Shown: positions 52,256-63,555, numbered from the stretch's first letter. The stretch is DNA of 64,000 bases from Winogradskyella sp. J14-2 (GCF_001971725.1 NZ_CP019388.1:2294001-2358000); one strand, 5' to 3'. The notes: generated by a model from the sequence alone, not told the origin. Numbers and translations: made by a program.

Positions 52256-53182
52256 ATGCTAAACAACAAATCTAAATATACTCAACTCATAAAGACCGAA
52301 GCAAAACGCCTCGGTTTTTTGTCTTGCGGAATTAGTAGAGCTGAGTTTTTAGAGGAAGAAGCACCAAGGTTAGAATCTTGGTTAAATAAAAATATGCACG
52401 GTGAAATGCGTTATATGGAGAACCATTTCGATAAACGCTTAGACCCAACGCTACTTGTTGAAGGCTCAAAAAGTGTAGTGTCTTTACTGTTAAATTATTA
52501 TCCAAACCAAGAGCAAACAGCTAATAGCTATAAGCTATCAAAATATGCCTATGGCAAAGATTATCATTTCGTCATTAAGGATAAACTCAAGTTGTTGCTG
52601 ACTTTTATTCAAGAAGAAATAGGTGAAGTTTATGGACGAGCATTTGTGGATTCTGCACCAGTTTTAGATAAAGCTTGGGCTGCAAAATCTGGTTTAGGAT
52701 GGATAGGAAAACATTCAAATTTATTAACCCAAAAAGTGGGTTCGTTTTATTTTATTGCTGAACTTATTATAGACCTAGAATTAGATTACGATACGCCTGT
52801 TACAGATCATTGTGGTACTTGTACAGCATGCATAGACGCCTGCCCAACCGAGGCTATAACAGAACCCTATGTTGTGGACGGAAGTAAATGCATCTCATAT
52901 TTTACAATTGAATTAAAGGACAACTTACCAACAGAAATGAAAGGTAAGTTTAATGACTGGATGTTTGGCTGCGATATTTGTCAAGATGTTTGCCCATGGA
53001 ATAGGTTTTCAAAATCTCACAATGAGCCCTTATTTAATGCACACCCAGATATATTGTCAATGACAAAAAAAGACTGGGATGAAATAACCGAAGATACGTT
53101 TAAAAAAGTGTTTAAGGCTTCAGCCGTAAAACGAACAAAATATTCAGGATTAAAGCGGAACATTGAATTTTTAAAAGATTAA
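52256..53182 (+). CDS. queG: epoxyqueuosine reductase QueG
   Basis: A 308-aa cytoplasmic enzyme that reduces epoxyqueuosine to queuosine in tRNA, using a cobalamin-type cofactor and two [4Fe-4S] clusters. Cluster motifs are [16 protein letters not shown] and [13 protein letters not shown]. Other family segments are [40 protein letters not shown] and [11 protein letters not shown] place the start at ATG 52256 ([13 protein letters not shown]), 38 bp after the ruvB stop; the frame is open upstream into ruvB, but those residues do not match the family. It is followed after 72 bp by maeB with its own promoter. Confidence 0.96.
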   Translation: MLNNKSKYTQLIKTEAKRLGFLSCGISRAEFLEEEAPRLESWLNKNMHGEMRYMENHFDKRLDPTLLVEGSKSVVSLLLNYYPNQEQTANSYKLSKYAYGKDYHFVIKDKLKLLLTFIQEEIGEVYGRAFVDSAPVLDKAWAAKSGLGWIGKHSNLLTQKVGSFYFIAELIIDLELDYDTPVTDHCGTCTACIDACPTEAITEPYVVDGSKCISYFTIELKDNLPTEMKGKFNDWMFGCDICQDVCPWNRFSKSHNEPLFNAHPDILSMTKKDWDEITEDTFKKVFKASAVKRTKYSGLKRNIEFLKD

Positions 53183-53226
53183 ACTTTTATGAAGGCATAG
53201 TTGTTTTAGTCAAGTATCCATTTGTG

Positions 53227-53234
53227 TATCTTTG
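53227..53234 (+). promoter_or_regulatory. promoter of maeB
   Basis: TATCTTTG fits TAnnTTTG. A TTG lies 23 bp upstream (53201-53203). The ATG at 53255 follows 20 bp later. Confidence 0.65.
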
Positions 53235-53254
53235 TGTCTTAATTAAGATTGATT

Positions 53255-55543
53255 ATGAGCAAACAGAGCAAGCGAATAGAAGCCTTGGTATATCATGCCA
53301 AGCCAACTCCAGGAAAGATTAAAGTTGTACCTTCAAAGAAATATGCGTCTCAACGCGATTTATCTTTAGCATATTCTCCAGGTGTTGCAGAGCCTTGCTT
53401 AGAAATAGAAAAGGACGTCAACAATGTTTACAAATACACTGCAAAAGGAAATTTAGTAGCCGTAATATCTAACGGAACAGCAGTGTTAGGCCTCGGTAAT
53501 ATAGGTCCAGAGGCGTCCAAGCCTGTTATGGAAGGTAAAGGATTGCTTTTTAAGATTTTTGCTGATATCGATGTTTTTGATATTGAGGTCAATACCGAAA
53601 ATGTTGATGAGTTCATTGAAACGGTTAAAAATATTGCACCGACTTTTGGCGGTATAAATCTCGAAGACATTAAGGCACCTGAAGCCTTTGAAATTGAGCG
53701 CCGATTGAAGGAAGAGTTAGATATCCCTGTTATGCACGACGACCAGCATGGTACTGCAATAATTTCTGCAGCAGCACTTTTAAATGCCTTAGAACTCGCC
53801 AATAAAAATATTCAAGATGTAAAAATTGTAGTTAGTGGCGCAGGCGCTGCAGCCATTTCGTGTACGCGGTTATATAAAGCTTTCGGAGCTAAGAGCGAAA
53901 ACATCGTAATGCTAGATAGTAAAGGCGTTATTAGAAAAGATAGAGGTAATCTTACATCTCAAAAAGCTGAGTTTGCAACAGATAGAAAAATAAACACTCT
54001 AGATGAGGCCATGAATAACGCAGATGTTTTTATTGGTTTATCAATGGCAGATATAGTAACTCCAGAGATGTTAAAAACAATGTCTACAAACCCAATTGTT
54101 TTTGCAATGGCAAATCCCAATCCCGAAATTAATTACGATTTAGCCATAGCAACAAGAGACGATATTATTATGGCTACTGGACGGAGTGACCATCCAAATC
54201 AAGTAAATAACGTACTAGGTTTTCCCTTTATCTTTAGAGGAGCTCTAGATGTTAGAGCGACTAAGATTAATGAAGAAATGAAGATGGCTGCCGTAAAGGC
54301 ACTATCAAGATTAGCTAAAGAACCAGTACCAGAACAAGTTAACTTAGCTTACAACGAAACAAGACTAACTTTTGGTAGAGATTATATTATACCAAAACCA
54401 TTTGATCCGAGATTAATTGCAGAAGTTCCGCCAGCAGTCGCCAAAGCTGCAATAGATAGCGGTGTAGCCAAAGAAACTATAGAGGATTGGGATCGTTATA
54501 AAAACACATTGTTAGAGCGACTAGGATCAGATAATAAACTAGTTCGCCAACTCTTGGGAAGAGCTCGCACTAATCCTAAACGCATTGTATTTGCAGAAGC
54601 AGATCAACTCGATGTGTTAAAAGCAGCTCAGATTGTCTACGAGGAAGGTGTTGCAGAGCCAGTACTTTTAGGGAGAAAAGATACAATTGTAGCGTTAATG
54701 TCTGAAATAGATTTTGATGCGGATATTGAAATTATCGATCCAAAATCTGATGAAGAAACCGAGCGCAAAAATCAATATGCAAAAGTCTACTGGGAAAAAC
54801 GTAAGCGACAAGGTGTAACCATATATTCAGCCCAAAAAGTAATGCGCGAACGTAACTATTACGCCGCTATGATGGTTAATGTGGGTGATGCAGATGCGCT
54901 TGTAACGGGCTACTCTCGTAGTTATCCTTCTGTTGTTAAGCCAATGCTAGAACTGATTGGTATGGCAGAAGGTGTCAATAGAATTGCTACAACAAATGTT
55001 ATGATGACTCAGCGTGGCCCTATGTTTTTGAGCGATACCGCTATTAATATAGATCCAGATGCCAAAGATTTGGCCAGGATTGCAAGAATGACATCTCGAG
55101 TTGCTAGAATGTTTGGCATAGAACCTGTAACGGCTATGATTTCATATTCTAACTTCGGGTCATCAGAAAATCCTAAAGCCAAAAAAGTTCAGGATGCTGT
55201 TACGTTTTTACATAAAACCTATCCAGATATGGTTGTTGATGGCGAATTACAAACAGACTTTGCGTTAAACGCAAAAATGCTTCAAGATATTTTTCCATTT
55301 TCTAAATTAGCAGGAAGAAAAGTTAATACCCTCATATTCCCTAGCTTAGATGCCGCCAACATTACTTATAAATTGCTTAAAGAACTCAATAAATCTGAAT
55401 CTATCGGTCCAATTATGATGGGAATGGCAAAACCTGTTCACATACTTCAATTAGGCGCAAGTGTAGATGAAATTGTTAATATGGCAGCTATTGCCGTTAT
55501 TGATGCTCAAGAGCGCGAAAAGAGACAACAAAAGCCTAACTAG
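53255..55543 (+). CDS. maeB: NADP-dependent malic enzyme (MaeB type, with phosphotransacetylase-like domain)
   Basis: A 762-aa protein that decarboxylates malate to pyruvate with NADP reduction. N-terminal malic domain (SLAYSPGVAEPCLEIEKD, LFKIFADIDVFDIEV, HDDQHGTAIISAAALLNAL) and NAD(P)-binding domain (VVSGAGAAAISCTRLY, FAMANPNPEI) fill residues 1-420. The rest is a phosphate acetyl/butyryltransferase-like domain (RIVFAEADQLDVLKAAQIV, GYSRSYPSVVKPMLELI), which in the E. coli enzyme is regulatory, responding to acetyl-CoA, rather than catalytic. Start ATG 53255 (MSKQSKRIE); the TTG six bases earlier is less likely. Confidence 0.97.
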   Translation: MSKQSKRIEALVYHAKPTPGKIKVVPSKKYASQRDLSLAYSPGVAEPCLEIEKDVNNVYKYTAKGNLVAVISNGTAVLGLGNIGPEASKPVMEGKGLLFKIFADIDVFDIEVNTENVDEFIETVKNIAPTFGGINLEDIKAPEAFEIERRLKEELDIPVMHDDQHGTAIISAAALLNALELANKNIQDVKIVVSGAGAAAISCTRLYKAFGAKSENIVMLDSKGVIRKDRGNLTSQKAEFATDRKINTLDEAMNNADVFIGLSMADIVTPEMLKTMSTNPIVFAMANPNPEINYDLAIATRDDIIMATGRSDHPNQVNNVLGFPFIFRGALDVRATKINEEMKMAAVKALSRLAKEPVPEQVNLAYNETRLTFGRDYIIPKPFDPRLIAEVPPAVAKAAIDSGVAKETIEDWDRYKNTLLERLGSDNKLVRQLLGRARTNPKRIVFAEADQLDVLKAAQIVYEEGVAEPVLLGRKDTIVALMSEIDFDADIEIIDPKSDEETERKNQYAKVYWEKRKRQGVTIYSAQKVMRERNYYAAMMVNVGDADALVTGYSRSYPSVVKPMLELIGMAEGVNRIATTNVMMTQRGPMFLSDTAINIDPDAKDLARIARMTSRVARMFGIEPVTAMISYSNFGSSENPKAKKVQDAVTFLHKTYPDMVVDGELQTDFALNAKMLQDIFPFSKLAGRKVNTLIFPSLDAANITYKLLKELNKSESIGPIMMGMAKPVHILQLGASVDEIVNMAAIAVIDAQEREKRQQKPN

Positions 55544-55563
55544 TCTTACAGAGGTTTCAACCC

Positions 55564-55592
55564 TTGTATTGTAAATAATTTTATTACATTTG
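55564..55592 (+). promoter_or_regulatory. promoter of ruvA-sprA
   Basis: TTG (55564-55566), 18 bp, TACATTTG (55585-55592), 22 bp before the ruvA ATG. Good consensus match. Confidence 0.75.
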
Positions 55593-55614
55593 GGACTTTA
55601 ACCTTTGGTAATAA

Positions 55615-56196
55615 ATGATTACACACTTAGAGGGAAAACTAGTAGAAAAAAATCCTACCGATGTTGTAATAGATTGCAACGGAGTAGGATATTTTATTAA
55701 TATATCACTTCATACATTTTCTCAAATTCCAGATAGAGAACATCTTAAGTTATATACTTATTTACAGGTTAGGGAAGACTCGCATAGCTTATATGGTTTT
55801 TTATCTAAAACAGAGCGCGAAATCTTTAAACTTTTAATTTCTGTTAGCGGTATAGGAGCTAATACAGCACGTACAATGTTGTCTTCACTAACACCAGAGC
55901 AAGTTAAAGAAGGGATAGCAAGTGGCGATGTTAGCTTAATTCAGAGCGTAAAAGGCATTGGAGCTAAAACCGCACAACGTGTTATTATAGACTTAAAAGA
56001 TAAAGTGTTAAAAGTGTATGGTATAGACGAACTTTCTTTAATACCAAACAATACTAATAAAGATGAAGCGTTATCTGCTTTAGATGTTTTAGGGTTTAAC
56101 AAAAAACAATCCGAAAAAGTAGTTGATAAAATCCTGAAAGCCCAACCAGAAGCCCTTGTAGAGCAAATCATTAAAGAAGCTCTTAAAAACTTATAA
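55615..56196 (+). CDS. ruvA: Holliday junction-binding protein RuvA
   Basis: A 193-aa protein: N-terminal OB domain (MITHLEGKLVEKNPTDVVID, GVGYFINISL), tandem helix-hairpin-helix (KLLISVSGIGANTARTMLSS and IQSVKGIGAKTAQRVIIDLK) and the C-terminal RuvB-binding three-helix domain (DEALSALDVLGFNKKQSEKV). Length and order are normal. It loads RuvB on four-way junctions. The sprA gene starts 5 bp after its stop, so the two are cotranscribed from the promoter at 55564-55592. Confidence 0.97.
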   Translation: MITHLEGKLVEKNPTDVVIDCNGVGYFINISLHTFSQIPDREHLKLYTYLQVREDSHSLYGFLSKTEREIFKLLISVSGIGANTARTMLSSLTPEQVKEGIASGDVSLIQSVKGIGAKTAQRVIIDLKDKVLKVYGIDELSLIPNNTNKDEALSALDVLGFNKKQSEKVVDKILKAQPEALVEQIIKEALKNL

Positions 56197-56201
56197 TACA
56201 A

Positions 56202-59200
56202 TTGAATAGAACTAACTACAATCAATTAAAATCAATCAGTTTTTATGCCTCATTAGTGTTTACGATGCTGGTGAGTATGTCTGGTTTTTCTCAAGAGCCC
56301 GAAGCGCAAGACTCTACAAAAACATCATTTGCATTTGGAAAGTTAAAAATGCCTAATCCAAATAGCATTATTTCTAAATATACCTACGATCCTATTTTAG
56401 ATAGGTATGTGTACACCGAGACAATAGGAGATTTCAATATTAACTATCCATTAATACTAACACCAGAAGAATTTCAACGCCTAGTGCTCGAAGAAAAGCT
56501 TAAGGAGTATTACAAGCGCATGGCAGATGCTGCTGCAGGGCAAAAAGAAGGAAGCGAAGAAGATCAAAAAAATTTATTACCAGAGTTTTACGTTAATTCA
56601 GGTCTTTTTGAAACCATTTTTGGAGGTAACACCATAAATGTAATTCCAAGTGGTTACGCGGAGGTAGACCTAGGAGTTTTATTTTCTAGGCAAGATAATC
56701 CTGCCTTTTCACCAAGAAACCGAACCAACTTCACTTTTGATTTTGATCAAAGAATAGGATTGAGCTTACTCGGTAAAGTAGGAACAAGGCTTCAGGTAAC
56801 AGCCAATTACGATACAGAAGCTACGTTCGATTTTCAACAACTCGTAAAGTTAGAGTACACACCAACCGAGGACGATATTATTAGAAAAATTGAAGTTGGT
56901 AACGTAAACATGCCTTTAAATAGTTCTTTAATAAGAGGCGCGCAAAGTCTATTTGGTGTTAAAACTGAATTGCAGTTTGGCAAAACAAGAGTTACAGCAG
57001 TTTTCTCTGAACAGCAGTCACAATCTAGATCGGTAACTGCACAAGGTGGTGGAACTTTAGAAGAGTTTGAGTTTTTTGTAAGAGATTATGACGAAAACAG
57101 ACACTATTTCTTATCCCATTACTTTAGAGATAATTACGACAAAGCTTTATTACAGTACCCTTTTATAGATAATCAGGGTCTGCAAATTACCAGAGTTGAG
57201 GTATGGGTTACGAATAGAAACAATCAAACCGACAACGTAAGAAATGTTGTTGCCTTTCAGGATTTAGGAGAATCAGAACCCGAAAATATTGGTTTACAAC
57301 CATTACCTGGTGGTTTTATTAATAACCCAGGTGCACTGCCAGACAATAGCAATAACGACTTTGACCCTACCAATATTGGTGGTGCAGGTTCCTTATTAAC
57401 AGAGGCTGTTAGAGACATTACCAATGTAGAAGCAGGTGTTTTAGTTAACATTAACGAAGGCTTCGACTACGGTAAGCTTGAGGCAGCTCGAAAGCTTCAA
57501 GAAGGTCAAGATTATTTTCTAAATACAGAATTAGGATACATATCATTAAATCAACGTTTGTTAAATGATGAAGTTTTAGCAGTTGCATTTCAATATACAA
57601 GAGGTGGTGAAGTATTTCAGGTAGGTGAGTTTGCAAACGATGGTGTAGACGCTACACAAGTTAGTGAAGGTACAACAGGAAATCAAGTTGTAAACAACCA
57701 AAGTTTAGTTCTAAAGATGCTAAAGAGCGCTGTAACATCAGTAGAGCAGCCAATTTGGGATCTAATGATGAAAAATATCTATGATACAGGAGCCTTTCAA
57801 CTGAGTCAAGAAGATTTTAGATTAAACATTTTTTATACTGAAGCCTCACCTGTAAACTACATAAGACCAGTAGAAGGTACAACATTTCCACTCTATGATA
57901 ATAACACACCACTAGATCCTAATGACGATACTGAAATACAAGAAACACCATTAATAAGACTTTTCCATGTAGATCGATTAAATAGCAATAACGATCCTCA
58001 ACAAGGAGGTGATGGGTTCTTTGACTACGTACCTGGTTTAACAGTTTTAACGCAAAACGGAAAAATTATTTTTACCAAGACAGAGCCATTTGGGCGTTAT
58101 TTATTCGATGTTTTAGACGATGATAATAACCCAAATAATAATGCTACAGATTACGAACAAGATGTTTACACCAACCAAAATCAGGAAAAATACGTTTATG
58201 ACCTGCTTTATAAATCTACAAAGACACAGGCATTAGACGAATCCGAAAAAAACAAGTTTCAAATAAAAGGACGCTTTAAGAGTAGTGGTGGAGATGGTGG
58301 TATTCCTATTGGTGCATTTAACGTGCCGAGAGGTTCCGTAAGAGTTACTGCAGGTGGTAGAGTATTAGTAGAAGGCATTGATTATACCGTAAACTATCAA
58401 TTAGGTCGCGTAGAAATTTTAGATGAAGCACTAAAAGCATCAAACACTCCAATAGATGTTTCTGTAGAGAATAATGCCGTATTTGGTCAGCAAACAAGAC
58501 GGTTTACAGGTGTAAACGTGGAACATCAGTTCAATGAAAATTTTGTACTAGGTGCCACGCTTTTAAACCTTAACGAAAGGCCAATCACTCAAAAGGCTAA
58601 TTTTAATTCAGAGCCCATAAATAATACCATATTTGGTTTTAACGGAAACTACTCAACTGAAGTACCATTTTTAACGAGGTTGGTAAATAAACTGCCAAAT
58701 ATAGATACAGATGTACCATCTAATTTATCAGTTAGAGGTGAGTTTGCCTATCTTTTACCAGGTGCACCAAATGGAACAGATTTTGATGGTGAAGCTACAG
58801 CCTACATCGATGATTTTGAAGGCACCCAAGGTGCCATAGATTTGTTAAGTCCATTATCTTGGTTTTTGTCCAGTAGGCCAAAGGAATTACCAGCTAATAT
58901 TAGAGGAAACGATGATAATGGAGTTGAAAATGGCTATGGTAGAGGATTCTTAAACTGGTATACTGTAGATCCTATTTTCTACAGTACACAACGTCCTGGT
59001 GGTATTACCGATGACGATGTATCTAATCTATATACAAGACGTGTTTTTATTGAAGAAATATTTCCTGAAGTAGATATTGTACAAGGGCAGACTTCTGTAA
59101 TAAATACGCTAGATTTGGCGTACTACCCAAATGAAAGAGGACCTTATAATTTTGACCCCTTAGAAGCACAAGGTGCTGTTACACCAAATCAACGCTGGGC

Positions 59201-62200
59201 AGGTATATCTAGACAAATAACATCTACAGATTTTGAACAAGCAAATGTTGAATACATTGAGTTTTGGGTACAAGATCCATTTTTAGATAACCCTAGTAGT
59301 CAAGGAGGTAAACTTTTTATTAACCTCGGAAATATTTCTGAAGATGTTTTAAAAGATGGAAAAAAACAATACGAAAATGGACTGCCAGAAGATGGAAACA
59401 TTTCAATATTAGAGCCTACAGATTATAACAGTGTAGTGCCTCAGAACCAATCCTTAATCTACACATTTGCAACAACAGGTCAAGAACGAGCCAATCAAGA
59501 TGTCGGCTTAGATGGTTACGATGATGCCGAAGAGGTATCTGTATACGGTACACAGTTTGGTGAAGATCCTGCAAAAGATAATTATACTTACTATTTAAAT
59601 ACAGATGGTAGCATTTTTGAGCGCTACAAGCAGTATAATGGACAAGAAGGTAATACACCAGATGTGTTTACAGATACCAACAGAGGTTCTACAACACAAC
59701 CAGATGTAGAGGATATTAACCGTGATAACACCATGAATACTATTGATAGTTATTACGAATATGAGATAGATATTAATCCTAACAATCTTAATATAAACAA
59801 CCCTAATATATACGATACAAAAGAAAATATACCAGTAACACTTCCAAATGGGGACACACGCAGTGTTAATTGGTATCAGTTTAGAATTCCTATTAATGAG
59901 CCAACCAACGCTATTGGTGGTATATCAGATATTAGATCTGTACGTTTTGCACGTATGTATTTAAGAGATTTTACTGAAGATGTCGTATTACGTTTTGCCA
60001 CTTTAGATTTGGTGAGAAGTGATTGGAGGAGATTTACTCTAGATTTAGATAACGACCCTACAAACAATAGTGCAAATGCAGAGTTTAATGTTGGTATTAT
60101 CGGTGTTCAGGAAAATGATGGTAATTATGTAATTCCGCCAGGAGTAAGACGAGAAGAGCTTAATAATAACAATAATATTATTAGACAGAACGAGCAATCT
60201 TTAGTGTTAGAAGCTTGTGAATTAGAACCAGAGGATTCTAGAGGAGTGTTTAAGAATATTAATGTAGACATGCGTCAGTATAAAAAACTACGTATGTTTT
60301 TACATGCAGAAGCTCAAGACGGTCAATCACTTCAGGAAGGTGAACTCACTGCTTTTATTAGAATGGGTAACGATTTTAATCAAAATTTTTATCAAATAGA
60401 GATACCATTATTACCTTCAGATTTGGCAGATGGAAATTTATCCATAGAAGAACGCATTTGGCCAGCAGTTAACGAAATTAACATCTCGTTAGATATTCTT
60501 CAAGATATAAAATCTCAAGGAATTTTTAACCAAACACTGTCTAATGAAGATCCAACTTTTTATGATGTTATAGATGGCGTTTTAAATGAGACACCTGTAG
60601 CAGAATTTTCGCCTTTAGCTACAGGGCAACAGCGCGTGGCTATTAAGGGAAATCCAAATTTTGGCGACATAAGAGTGTTAATGGTAGGTCTTAAAAACTC
60701 TGGTATAACAGGTACACCTGCTTGTGGTGAGGTTTGGTTTAACGAGTTACGTATGTCTGATTTAGAAAACGAAGGAGGTTGGGCTGCAGTGGTAAGTATG
60801 GATTCTAATATTGCAGACTTTGCAGATGTGAGTGCTACAGGTAGACGCAGTACCATAGGATTTGGTGGTATAGAACAATCGCCTAACGAACGTAGTAGAG
60901 AAGATGTAAAACAATACGACGTTGTTACCAATGTGCAGATTGGACAATTATTACCTAAGAAATGGGGAATTCAAATTCCGTTTAATTATTCTCAAAGTGA
61001 AGAAATAATTACACCGCAGTTTGATGAGTATTATAGAGATATAGAATTACAAACGCAATTAGATAATACAACAGATCAAGATTCTATACTTAAGGTAAAT
61101 GAAAATTATACCAAACGTAAGAGTATTAACTTTATTGGAGTTAGAAAACAGCGCACAGGCGAAAAGAAAGCGCGTTTTTATGATGTAGAAAACCTAACCT
61201 TTAACTATTCATACAACAAAGTAGAACATCGCGATTTTGAAATCGAAAATTCACTCGACCAAAATGTAAGAGCAGGTGTCAACTACAACTATGCCTTTGA
61301 GCCTGCAAAGATTGAGCCTTTTAAAAAGAACGACTCATTGTTTACAGGTAAATATTGGAAGATTCTCAAAGACTTTAATCTTAATTTACTGCCATCAAAT
61401 ATTTCGGTCAATACAGACATAAATAGACAGTTTAGCAAACAGAAGTTTAGAGAAGTAGAACTCGGAGGTGATAACATAGGTATTGAAGAATTATTTAGAA
61501 GAAACTATACGTTCGATTTTCAGTATGTTATAAATTATAACTTAACAGATGCCTTAAGTCTCAACTTTTCGGCAGCCAATACAAATATTGTAAGAAATTA
61601 TTTTGTTGATAATGGACTAGAAAACACACCAAACTATGTTAATGGTCGCCAAGATCCTACGCTGAATGTATGGGACGGTTTTTTCGATTTTGGTGATCCA
61701 AATTTTCAGACACAACAACTTCAAGTCAATTATGAGTTGCCATTATATAAAATTCCTGCGTTAAGTTTTTTAAGAACAACTTATACCTACAATGGTGCTT
61801 TTCAATGGCAAAAGGGCTCTGATCTAAATGAAGGTATAGAAATTGATGGGCAGATACAAAATTTAGGACACTCCATACAAAACTCTAATACGCACAATAT
61901 CAATTCTACGCTCAACATGGAAACGTTTTATAAATCCATAGGTTTAGTAAAGAAAAACAATAGGCGTGGTAGAGGAAGAAACACCAGTACAAAGGCCAAA
62001 TCAAGGAGAGCAACACCAGACACCAATAAATCTCTAGAGAAGAGCGGAGGCCAACAAGACCCAAGCAAGTTAAGCACAGGCAAGAAAGCCTACAATACAT
62101 TAGTTGATATTGTTACAATGGTAAAGCGTATTCAGTTTGGGTACAGTGAAACTAATGGTACATTTTTACCAGGATATTTGCCAACACCTGGATTTATAGG

Positions 62201-63509
62201 AACATTAAGACCAACTTGGGGTTATACATTTGGCAGCCAAAATGATATACGAAGTTTGGTAGCCAATAATGGTTGGCTCACTACATTCGATAATTTCAAT
62301 GAACAATTTACATCCCTAAAAAATTCAACATTAGATTATTCTGTTAATGTAGAGCCAATGCGCGATTTAAAAATCGATTTTATAGGAAACAGAACCTATG
62401 CAGAAAACTTTACAGAAAACTTTAGAGTAGAAGATTATTTAGACGCCAACGGAAATGAAGTCCCAGTAGGTACTGGTGATGGTGTTTTAGATTATAGGTC
62501 CTTAACACCAAACACCTTTGGTAATTTCAACATATCTACAGCATTAATTAAAACAGCATTTGGTAAAAGTGATGAAAACCAATCTGATGCTTTTGATGAT
62601 TTTAGAGCCAATAGATTAATTATTGCCAATCGTCTTGCGCGAGAGTTTTATGGCACAACTAACTTTGCTACAGACGCAGAAGGTTTTCCTTTAGGCTTTG
62701 GCAAAAATAGCCAACGTGTATTATTACCAGCTTTTTTATCTGCTTACCAAGGCACTGACCCAGAAAAAATAACAACAAGAGCCTTTAGAGATGTGCCAAT
62801 ACCAAACTGGACTCTAAAATATACAGGACTAATGAAAATTCCTTGGTTCAAAAAGAATTTTAGGCGTTTTTCTATCCAACATGGCTACAGATCTAGATAT
62901 ACAATTAATCAATTTAGAACTAACCTAGACTATATTGCTGGCGAAAGAGGTCTAGAGTACGATGATCAGTCTGGTGATGCGCTAAACCAGTCAGGAGATT
63001 TTAAAAACGAAACACTTTACAGCAATATTAACCTAGAAGAGCAATTCAGCCCGTTAGTTCGATTAGAGTTTGAAATGAAAAACTCCATAAAGGTGTTAGC
63101 CGAAGTTCAAAAAGACAGATTATTATCATTAAGTTTTGATAATAATTTGCTTACAGAAATTCAAGGGCAAGAGTACACCTTGGGCTTAGGGTATCGAATT
63201 AAAGATTTAAGGATTAGATCTGCGCTAGCAGGTGCAAAACAAATTGTTAAGAGCGATTTAAATATGCGTGCAGATATTTCAGTGAGAGATAATAAGACCA
63301 TAATAAGATATCTAGACTTAGAGAACAATCAAATAACAGCAGGCCAAACTGTTTGGAGCGGAAAGTTTTCAGCAGATTATGCATTTAGTAAAAACCTAAC
63401 GGCTATTTTCTATTTTGATTATACGTTTTCAGATTTTGCCATATCAACTTCATTTCCGCAAACCTCGTTAAGATCTGGTATTACTTTACGATACAATTTC
63501 GGAAATTAA
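56202..63509 (+). CDS. sprA: type IX secretion system translocon SprA
   Basis: A 2435-aa outer-membrane protein, close to the roughly 2400 residues of the Flavobacterium johnsoniae protein, which forms the 36-stranded translocon barrel of the type IX secretion system and is needed for gliding. A signal peptide (ISFYASLVFTMLVSMSGFSQ) is followed by alternating extracellular and barrel segments. Family landmarks include GYAEVDLGVLFSRQDNPAF, LGKVGTRLQVTANYDTEATF, AYIDDFEGTQGAIDLLSP and CGEVWFNELRMSDLENEGGW, ending in a barrel strand SLRSGITLRYNFGN. The start is TTG at 56202, 5 bp after ruvA; no in-frame ATG lies before the signal peptide. It indicates that this organism exports proteins with T9SS C-terminal signals. 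Confidence 0.97.
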   Translation: MNRTNYNQLKSISFYASLVFTMLVSMSGFSQEPEAQDSTKTSFAFGKLKMPNPNSIISKYTYDPILDRYVYTETIGDFNINYPLILTPEEFQRLVLEEKLKEYYKRMADAAAGQKEGSEEDQKNLLPEFYVNSGLFETIFGGNTINVIPSGYAEVDLGVLFSRQDNPAFSPRNRTNFTFDFDQRIGLSLLGKVGTRLQVTANYDTEATFDFQQLVKLEYTPTEDDIIRKIEVGNVNMPLNSSLIRGAQSLFGVKTELQFGKTRVTAVFSEQQSQSRSVTAQGGGTLEEFEFFVRDYDENRHYFLSHYFRDNYDKALLQYPFIDNQGLQITRVEVWVTNRNNQTDNVRNVVAFQDLGESEPENIGLQPLPGGFINNPGALPDNSNNDFDPTNIGGAGSLLTEAVRDITNVEAGVLVNINEGFDYGKLEAARKLQEGQDYFLNTELGYISLNQRLLNDEVLAVAFQYTRGGEVFQVGEFANDGVDATQVSEGTTGNQVVNNQSLVLKMLKSAVTSVEQPIWDLMMKNIYDTGAFQLSQEDFRLNIFYTEASPVNYIRPVEGTTFPLYDNNTPLDPNDDTEIQETPLIRLFHVDRLNSNNDPQQGGDGFFDYVPGLTVLTQNGKIIFTKTEPFGRYLFDVLDDDNNPNNNATDYEQDVYTNQNQEKYVYDLLYKSTKTQALDESEKNKFQIKGRFKSSGGDGGIPIGAFNVPRGSVRVTAGGRVLVEGIDYTVNYQLGRVEILDEALKASNTPIDVSVENNAVFGQQTRRFTGVNVEHQFNENFVLGATLLNLNERPITQKANFNSEPINNTIFGFNGNYSTEVPFLTRLVNKLPNIDTDVPSNLSVRGEFAYLLPGAPNGTDFDGEATAYIDDFEGTQGAIDLLSPLSWFLSSRPKELPANIRGNDDNGVENGYGRGFLNWYTVDPIFYSTQRPGGITDDDVSNLYTRRVFIEEIFPEVDIVQGQTSVINTLDLAYYPNERGPYNFDPLEAQGAVTPNQRWAGISRQITSTDFEQANVEYIEFWVQDPFLDNPSSQGGKLFINLGNISEDVLKDGKKQYENGLPEDGNISILEPTDYNSVVPQNQSLIYTFATTGQERANQDVGLDGYDDAEEVSVYGTQFGEDPAKDNYTYYLNTDGSIFERYKQYNGQEGNTPDVFTDTNRGSTTQPDVEDINRDNTMNTIDSYYEYEIDINPNNLNINNPNIYDTKENIPVTLPNGDTRSVNWYQFRIPINEPTNAIGGISDIRSVRFARMYLRDFTEDVVLRFATLDLVRSDWRRFTLDLDNDPTNNSANAEFNVGIIGVQENDGNYVIPPGVRREELNNNNNIIRQNEQSLVLEACELEPEDSRGVFKNINVDMRQYKKLRMFLHAEAQDGQSLQEGELTAFIRMGNDFNQNFYQIEIPLLPSDLADGNLSIEERIWPAVNEINISLDILQDIKSQGIFNQTLSNEDPTFYDVIDGVLNETPVAEFSPLATGQQRVAIKGNPNFGDIRVLMVGLKNSGITGTPACGEVWFNELRMSDLENEGGWAAVVSMDSNIADFADVSATGRRSTIGFGGIEQSPNERSREDVKQYDVVTNVQIGQLLPKKWGIQIPFNYSQSEEIITPQFDEYYRDIELQTQLDNTTDQDSILKVNENYTKRKSINFIGVRKQRTGEKKARFYDVENLTFNYSYNKVEHRDFEIENSLDQNVRAGVNYNYAFEPAKIEPFKKNDSLFTGKYWKILKDFNLNLLPSNISVNTDINRQFSKQKFREVELGGDNIGIEELFRRNYTFDFQYVINYNLTDALSLNFSAANTNIVRNYFVDNGLENTPNYVNGRQDPTLNVWDGFFDFGDPNFQTQQLQVNYELPLYKIPALSFLRTTYTYNGAFQWQKGSDLNEGIEIDGQIQNLGHSIQNSNTHNINSTLNMETFYKSIGLVKKNNRRGRGRNTSTKAKSRRATPDTNKSLEKSGGQQDPSKLSTGKKAYNTLVDIVTMVKRIQFGYSETNGTFLPGYLPTPGFIGTLRPTWGYTFGSQNDIRSLVANNGWLTTFDNFNEQFTSLKNSTLDYSVNVEPMRDLKIDFIGNRTYAENFTENFRVEDYLDANGNEVPVGTGDGVLDYRSLTPNTFGNFNISTALIKTAFGKSDENQSDAFDDFRANRLIIANRLAREFYGTTNFATDAEGFPLGFGKNSQRVLLPAFLSAYQGTDPEKITTRAFRDVPIPNWTLKYTGLMKIPWFKKNFRRFSIQHGYRSRYTINQFRTNLDYIAGERGLEYDDQSGDALNQSGDFKNETLYSNINLEEQFSPLVRLEFEMKNSIKVLAEVQKDRLLSLSFDNNLLTEIQGQEYTLGLGYRIKDLRIRSALAGAKQIVKSDLNMRADISVRDNKTIIRYLDLENNQITAGQTVWSGKFSADYAFSKNLTAIFYFDYTFSDFAISTSFPQTSLRSGITLRYNFGN

Positions 63510-63523
63510 TTTTAAGAATTAGG

Positions 63524-63555
63524 TTTGAAAACCAGCAATTAAAAAATTACATTTG
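63524..63555 (+). promoter_or_regulatory. promoter of gcvH
   Basis: TTTG (63524-63527), 20 bp, TACATTTG (63548-63555), 27 bp before the ATG at 63583. Confidence 0.75.
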